From: Halomonas sp. A40-4
GTDB lineage: Bacteria > Pseudomonadota > Gammaproteobacteria > Pseudomonadales > Halomonadaceae
Assembly (NCBI RefSeq): GCF_015767635.1
Contig: NZ_CP065230.1
Coordinates: 4,030,001 to 4,094,000, forward strand
DNA: 64,000 bases
Direction of reading: 5' to 3'
The stretch's first letter is position 1, and each line of letters opens with the position of its first letter. This document shows positions 62,076 to 64,000 of this stretch, piece by piece. The position numbers and the translations under genes are program-made. The notes under the pieces are model-generated. The model ran no database searches. It had not been told where the DNA came from and saw only the letters and a program-made list of their open reading frames with translations.

Positions 62076-62843
62076 CTAAAGCGCCAGGTCGTACTCGACG
62101 ATCAGCGGGGCGAACTCGGAGAAGGTCGCATCGTAATCGATCCACGCATCGACCACGTGGCGGCGGAAGTTGGGACCGACCAGCTGGTAGTCGATTCGCC
62201 AGCCTTCCTGGCGCTCACGGGGAACTTCCTGATGAAGCTTCGGCCACCAGGTGTATTCGCCCGCGTCGCGGTTGATTTCCCGGAAGGTGTCGATAAACCC
62301 GGTTGGGCCAAGCACCTGATCCATCCAGGCGCGCTCTTCCGGGCGGAAACCCGACGTGAGCTGATTGTCGGACCAGTTGGCCAGATCGACGGTCTTGTGG
62401 GCAATGTTCCAGGTACCGCAGATGATGTATTCGCGGCGTTTGCGCGACATCTTGGTCAGATACTCCTGGTATTGGTCCATGAACGCCTGTTTGGCTTTTT
62501 GGTCGCTCCCGTCGGGCATCAGGAAGGTCGCAATGCTGAAACGGTCATAGTCCGCCTGCAGAAAACGCCCTTCGTGGTCACACTGGGGGAAGCCAAGGCC
62601 GTACATGATCGCCTTGGGGATTTGACGGCAATACAGTGCTACCCCGGAGAAACCATCCTCTTCAGCATCCAGGAAGTAGCCTTCATAGCCTTCCGGGTAC
62701 AGAATATGGTCACCCAATTCAAAACTTTTTGCCTTGATGTTCTGCACGCAGACCACGTCGGCATCCTGCTGAGCCAGCCAGTCCAGGAAGCCACGGTCGA
62801 CGGCATCACGTATACCATTGACATTAATGCTGGCAATTTTCAT
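62076..62843 (-). CDS. crc: Crc-like catabolite repression protein (ExoIII/EEP paralogue)
   Basis: A 255-residue endonuclease/exonuclease/phosphatase-fold protein. It resembles ExoIII, but the catalytic residues are changed: E34 is N (VCVQNIKAK), the D of GDxN is T (CGTWNIAH), and the last His is F (SEFAPLIVEYD). Length, the lost residues and the place between rph and pyrE match Crc of Pseudomonas, a protein that works with Hfq in translational repression and has no nuclease activity. It may be misnamed as exodeoxyribonuclease III in other annotations. The start MKIASINVNG is used. Confidence 0.82.
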   Translation of the reverse strand: MKIASINVNGIRDAVDRGFLDWLAQQDADVVCVQNIKAKSFELGDHILYPEGYEGYFLDAEEDGFSGVALYCRQIPKAIMYGLGFPQCDHEGRFLQADYDRFSIATFLMPDGSDQKAKQAFMDQYQEYLTKMSRKRREYIICGTWNIAHKTVDLANWSDNQLTSGFRPEERAWMDQVLGPTGFIDTFREINRDAGEYTWWPKLHQEVPRERQEGWRIDYQLVGPNFRRHVVDAWIDYDATFSEFAPLIVEYDLAL

Positions 62844-62981
62844 AAATCGTCCCTTTTGCGTCGCTGCTGTATGATACCCGACGTTTAGACGTTTGGGTAA
62901 ATAGACAAACCAAATCTTGCTATTTACCTGCTTTTTATTGTTGCCTTTGCCCCAACTTTTGATCGACAAGGGAAGACCGCC

Positions 62982-63647
62982 GTGGCCACCACTCTACAAC
63001 CCTACCAGCGCGATTTCATTGCTTTTGCCATTGAGCAGGGGGTGCTCAAGTTTGGCGAATTCACGCTTAAATCCGGGCGTGTAAGTCCTTACTTCTTCAA
63101 TGCAGGCCTGTTCCAGACCGGCCGCGCGCTCGCCAAGCTGGGCCGCTTCTATGCCCAGGCGATCGTCGATAGCGGCCTTGAGGCCGATGTGCTGTTTGGC
63201 CCGGCGTACAAGGGCATTCCCCTGGCAGCGGTGACTGCCGCAGCCCTGGCTGACCACCACGATCATGACATCCCCTACGCCTTTAACCGTAAAGAGGCCA
63301 AAAGCCACGGAGAAGGCGGCGACATTGTCGGCGCATCCCTTGCCGGTGATATTCTGATTATCGACGACGTGATTACCGCAGGCACCGCTATACGCGAGGT
63401 CATGAGTCTAATCGAGCAGAATGGTGCTCGTGCTCGGGGCGTGATCATTGCCTTGGACCGTCAGGAGCGTGGCCAGGGTGAACAGAGCGCGATTCAGGAA
63501 GTGCAGTCTCAGTACGGCATCCCGGTGGTTAGTATCGTGACGCTTGAGCAGGTGCTTACCTATCTTGAAGAGCATGCCGGTGGCGAGATGCTGGCCTACG
63601 CCGAAGCCGTTCGGGCTTATCGTGACCGCTACGGAATTGCCGACTAA
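62982..63647 (+). CDS. pyrE: Orotate phosphoribosyltransferase
   Basis: A 221-residue enzyme of pyrimidine synthesis (orotate plus PRPP to OMP). Motifs: [21 protein letters not shown] and the PRPP-binding [17 protein letters not shown]. It starts with GTG. It is divergent from the crc-like gene, as in Pseudomonas. Confidence 0.97.
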   Translation: MATTLQPYQRDFIAFAIEQGVLKFGEFTLKSGRVSPYFFNAGLFQTGRALAKLGRFYAQAIVDSGLEADVLFGPAYKGIPLAAVTAAALADHHDHDIPYAFNRKEAKSHGEGGDIVGASLAGDILIIDDVITAGTAIREVMSLIEQNGARARGVIIALDRQERGQGEQSAIQEVQSQYGIPVVSIVTLEQVLTYLEEHAGGEMLAYAEAVRAYRDRYGIAD

Positions 63648-63651
63648 ACGG

Positions 63652-64000
63652 CTAAAGTGCGTGGGCGCCCGCATAGTCTTGCTGGCGCCACGCCTCATAG
63701 CTAACGATAGCGACCGCGTTGGAAAGATTGAGGCTACGGTTATTGGGCTGCATGGGGATGCGCAACGTTTGCTCGGCAGGCAAGGCAGCGTGAACCTCGG
63801 GCGAGAGCCCGGCGGTTTCCGAACCAAACAGCAGCACATCACCTGGCGCATAGGGCGCCGCGCTGTGGGCACGGGTGCCTTTCGTGGTGATTGCCCAGAT
63901 GGTGCGTCCCTGCATGGCGCTTTGAAAGGCGCTAAAATCGGCATGGCGCGTCACATTGGCAAGATCACGGTAGTCCAGCCCGGCGCGGCGCAGCTTTTTC
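63652..64000 (-). CDS. trmL: tRNA (cytidine/uridine-34-2'-O)-methyltransferase, 5' part missing
   Basis: The C-terminal about 115 residues of a SPOUT methyltransferase: [15 protein letters not shown] and [26 protein letters not shown], the AdoMet knot motifs. TrmL methylates the wobble position of tRNA-Leu. The frame is open to the right edge of the window ([16 protein letters not shown]...), so the start is outside. It is convergent with pyrE. Confidence 0.93.
   Translation of the reverse strand, partial: KKLRRAGLDYRDLANVTRHADFSAFQSAMQGRTIWAITTKGTRAHSAAPYAPGDVLLFGSETAGLSPEVHAALPAEQTLRIPMQPNNRSLNLSNAVAIVSYEAWRQQDYAGAHAL

Noticed and set aside
62076..62843. Calling this gene exodeoxyribonuclease III
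   Set aside because: Catalytic residues are replaced and the locus matches crc, so Crc-like is preferred.

Overview
The window looks like the chromosome of a gammaproteobacterium of the Halomonas/Halomonadaceae type. This is inferred from the housekeeping genes, the moderately high GC and the gene order. The backbone order rpoZ-gmk-(interruption)-yicC, rph, crc-like, pyrE, trmL is the same block known from Pseudomonas and relatives. Here it is split between yicC and gmk by about 59 kb.

Left flank (1-9713): rpoZ (partial) and gmk, then an extensin-like protein, an MFS exporter, an AlkA-type glycosylase, a pirin, a histidine phosphatase, a zinc alcohol dehydrogenase divergent from an Lrp-type regulator, a HipBA toxin-antitoxin pair whose HipA has an in-frame amber codon, and a DUF3883 nuclease-like protein.

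Genomic island (about 9714-60246, 50.5 kb): a tyrosine-integrase island inserted in the 3' end of yicC. Its two ends carry an 18-bp imperfect repeat that encodes the last six residues of YicC (QIQNIE) plus a stop at both ends; the three differences are all synonymous. The cargo is almost entirely metal and envelope-stress functions. (a) 10.2-14.8 kb: a leftward operon from a MerR-type promoter encoding a Met-rich peptide, SCO, CopG/DUF411, TlpA, a Cys-rich membrane protein, CcdA, a beta-propeller protein and cytochrome c. (b) 15.4-21.8 kb: CcmF-G-H-I, Lgt, a free DsbD alpha domain and a SafE-like protein. (c) 21.9-23.6 and 31.2-32.7 kb: two near-identical cation-transporter/CadR-like modules. 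(d) 23.7-29.2 kb: a leftward copper operon (peroxiredoxin, MerR, CopA, small membrane protein, DsbG-like, TVP38). (e) 29.3-30.8 kb: CcdA and a methyltransferase. (f) 32.8-45.5 kb: HtrA, CzcD-like, DsbA-like, M23 peptidase, a CadR/PbrR regulator with CadA, LspA, Lnt, L,D-transpeptidase, CtaG, PCu(A)C and SCO. (g) 45.7-47.9 kb: an ars cluster. (h) 47.9-50.7 kb: merRTPFA. Eight promoters with the 19-bp spacer typical of MerR-family control tie these blocks into copper-type, cadmium/lead-type and mercury-type regulons.

Mobility/replication segment (50.7-60.2 kb): a divergent prophage-type ATPase-like protein without a Walker A motif, an HTH protein, a YagK/YfjJ (inovirus Gp2) protein, an intergenic region with hairpins and a possible small-RNA unit, a glycine-zipper/split-zinc-ribbon protein, DUF932, an ERF annealase with a YqaJ exonuclease, AlpA and the integrase. 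No conjugation or virion genes are visible, so the island would need a helper to move between cells.

Right flank (60.2-64 kb): yicC, rph, a Crc-like ExoIII paralogue that has lost catalytic residues, pyrE and partial trmL. No rRNA, tRNA or CRISPR array was seen.
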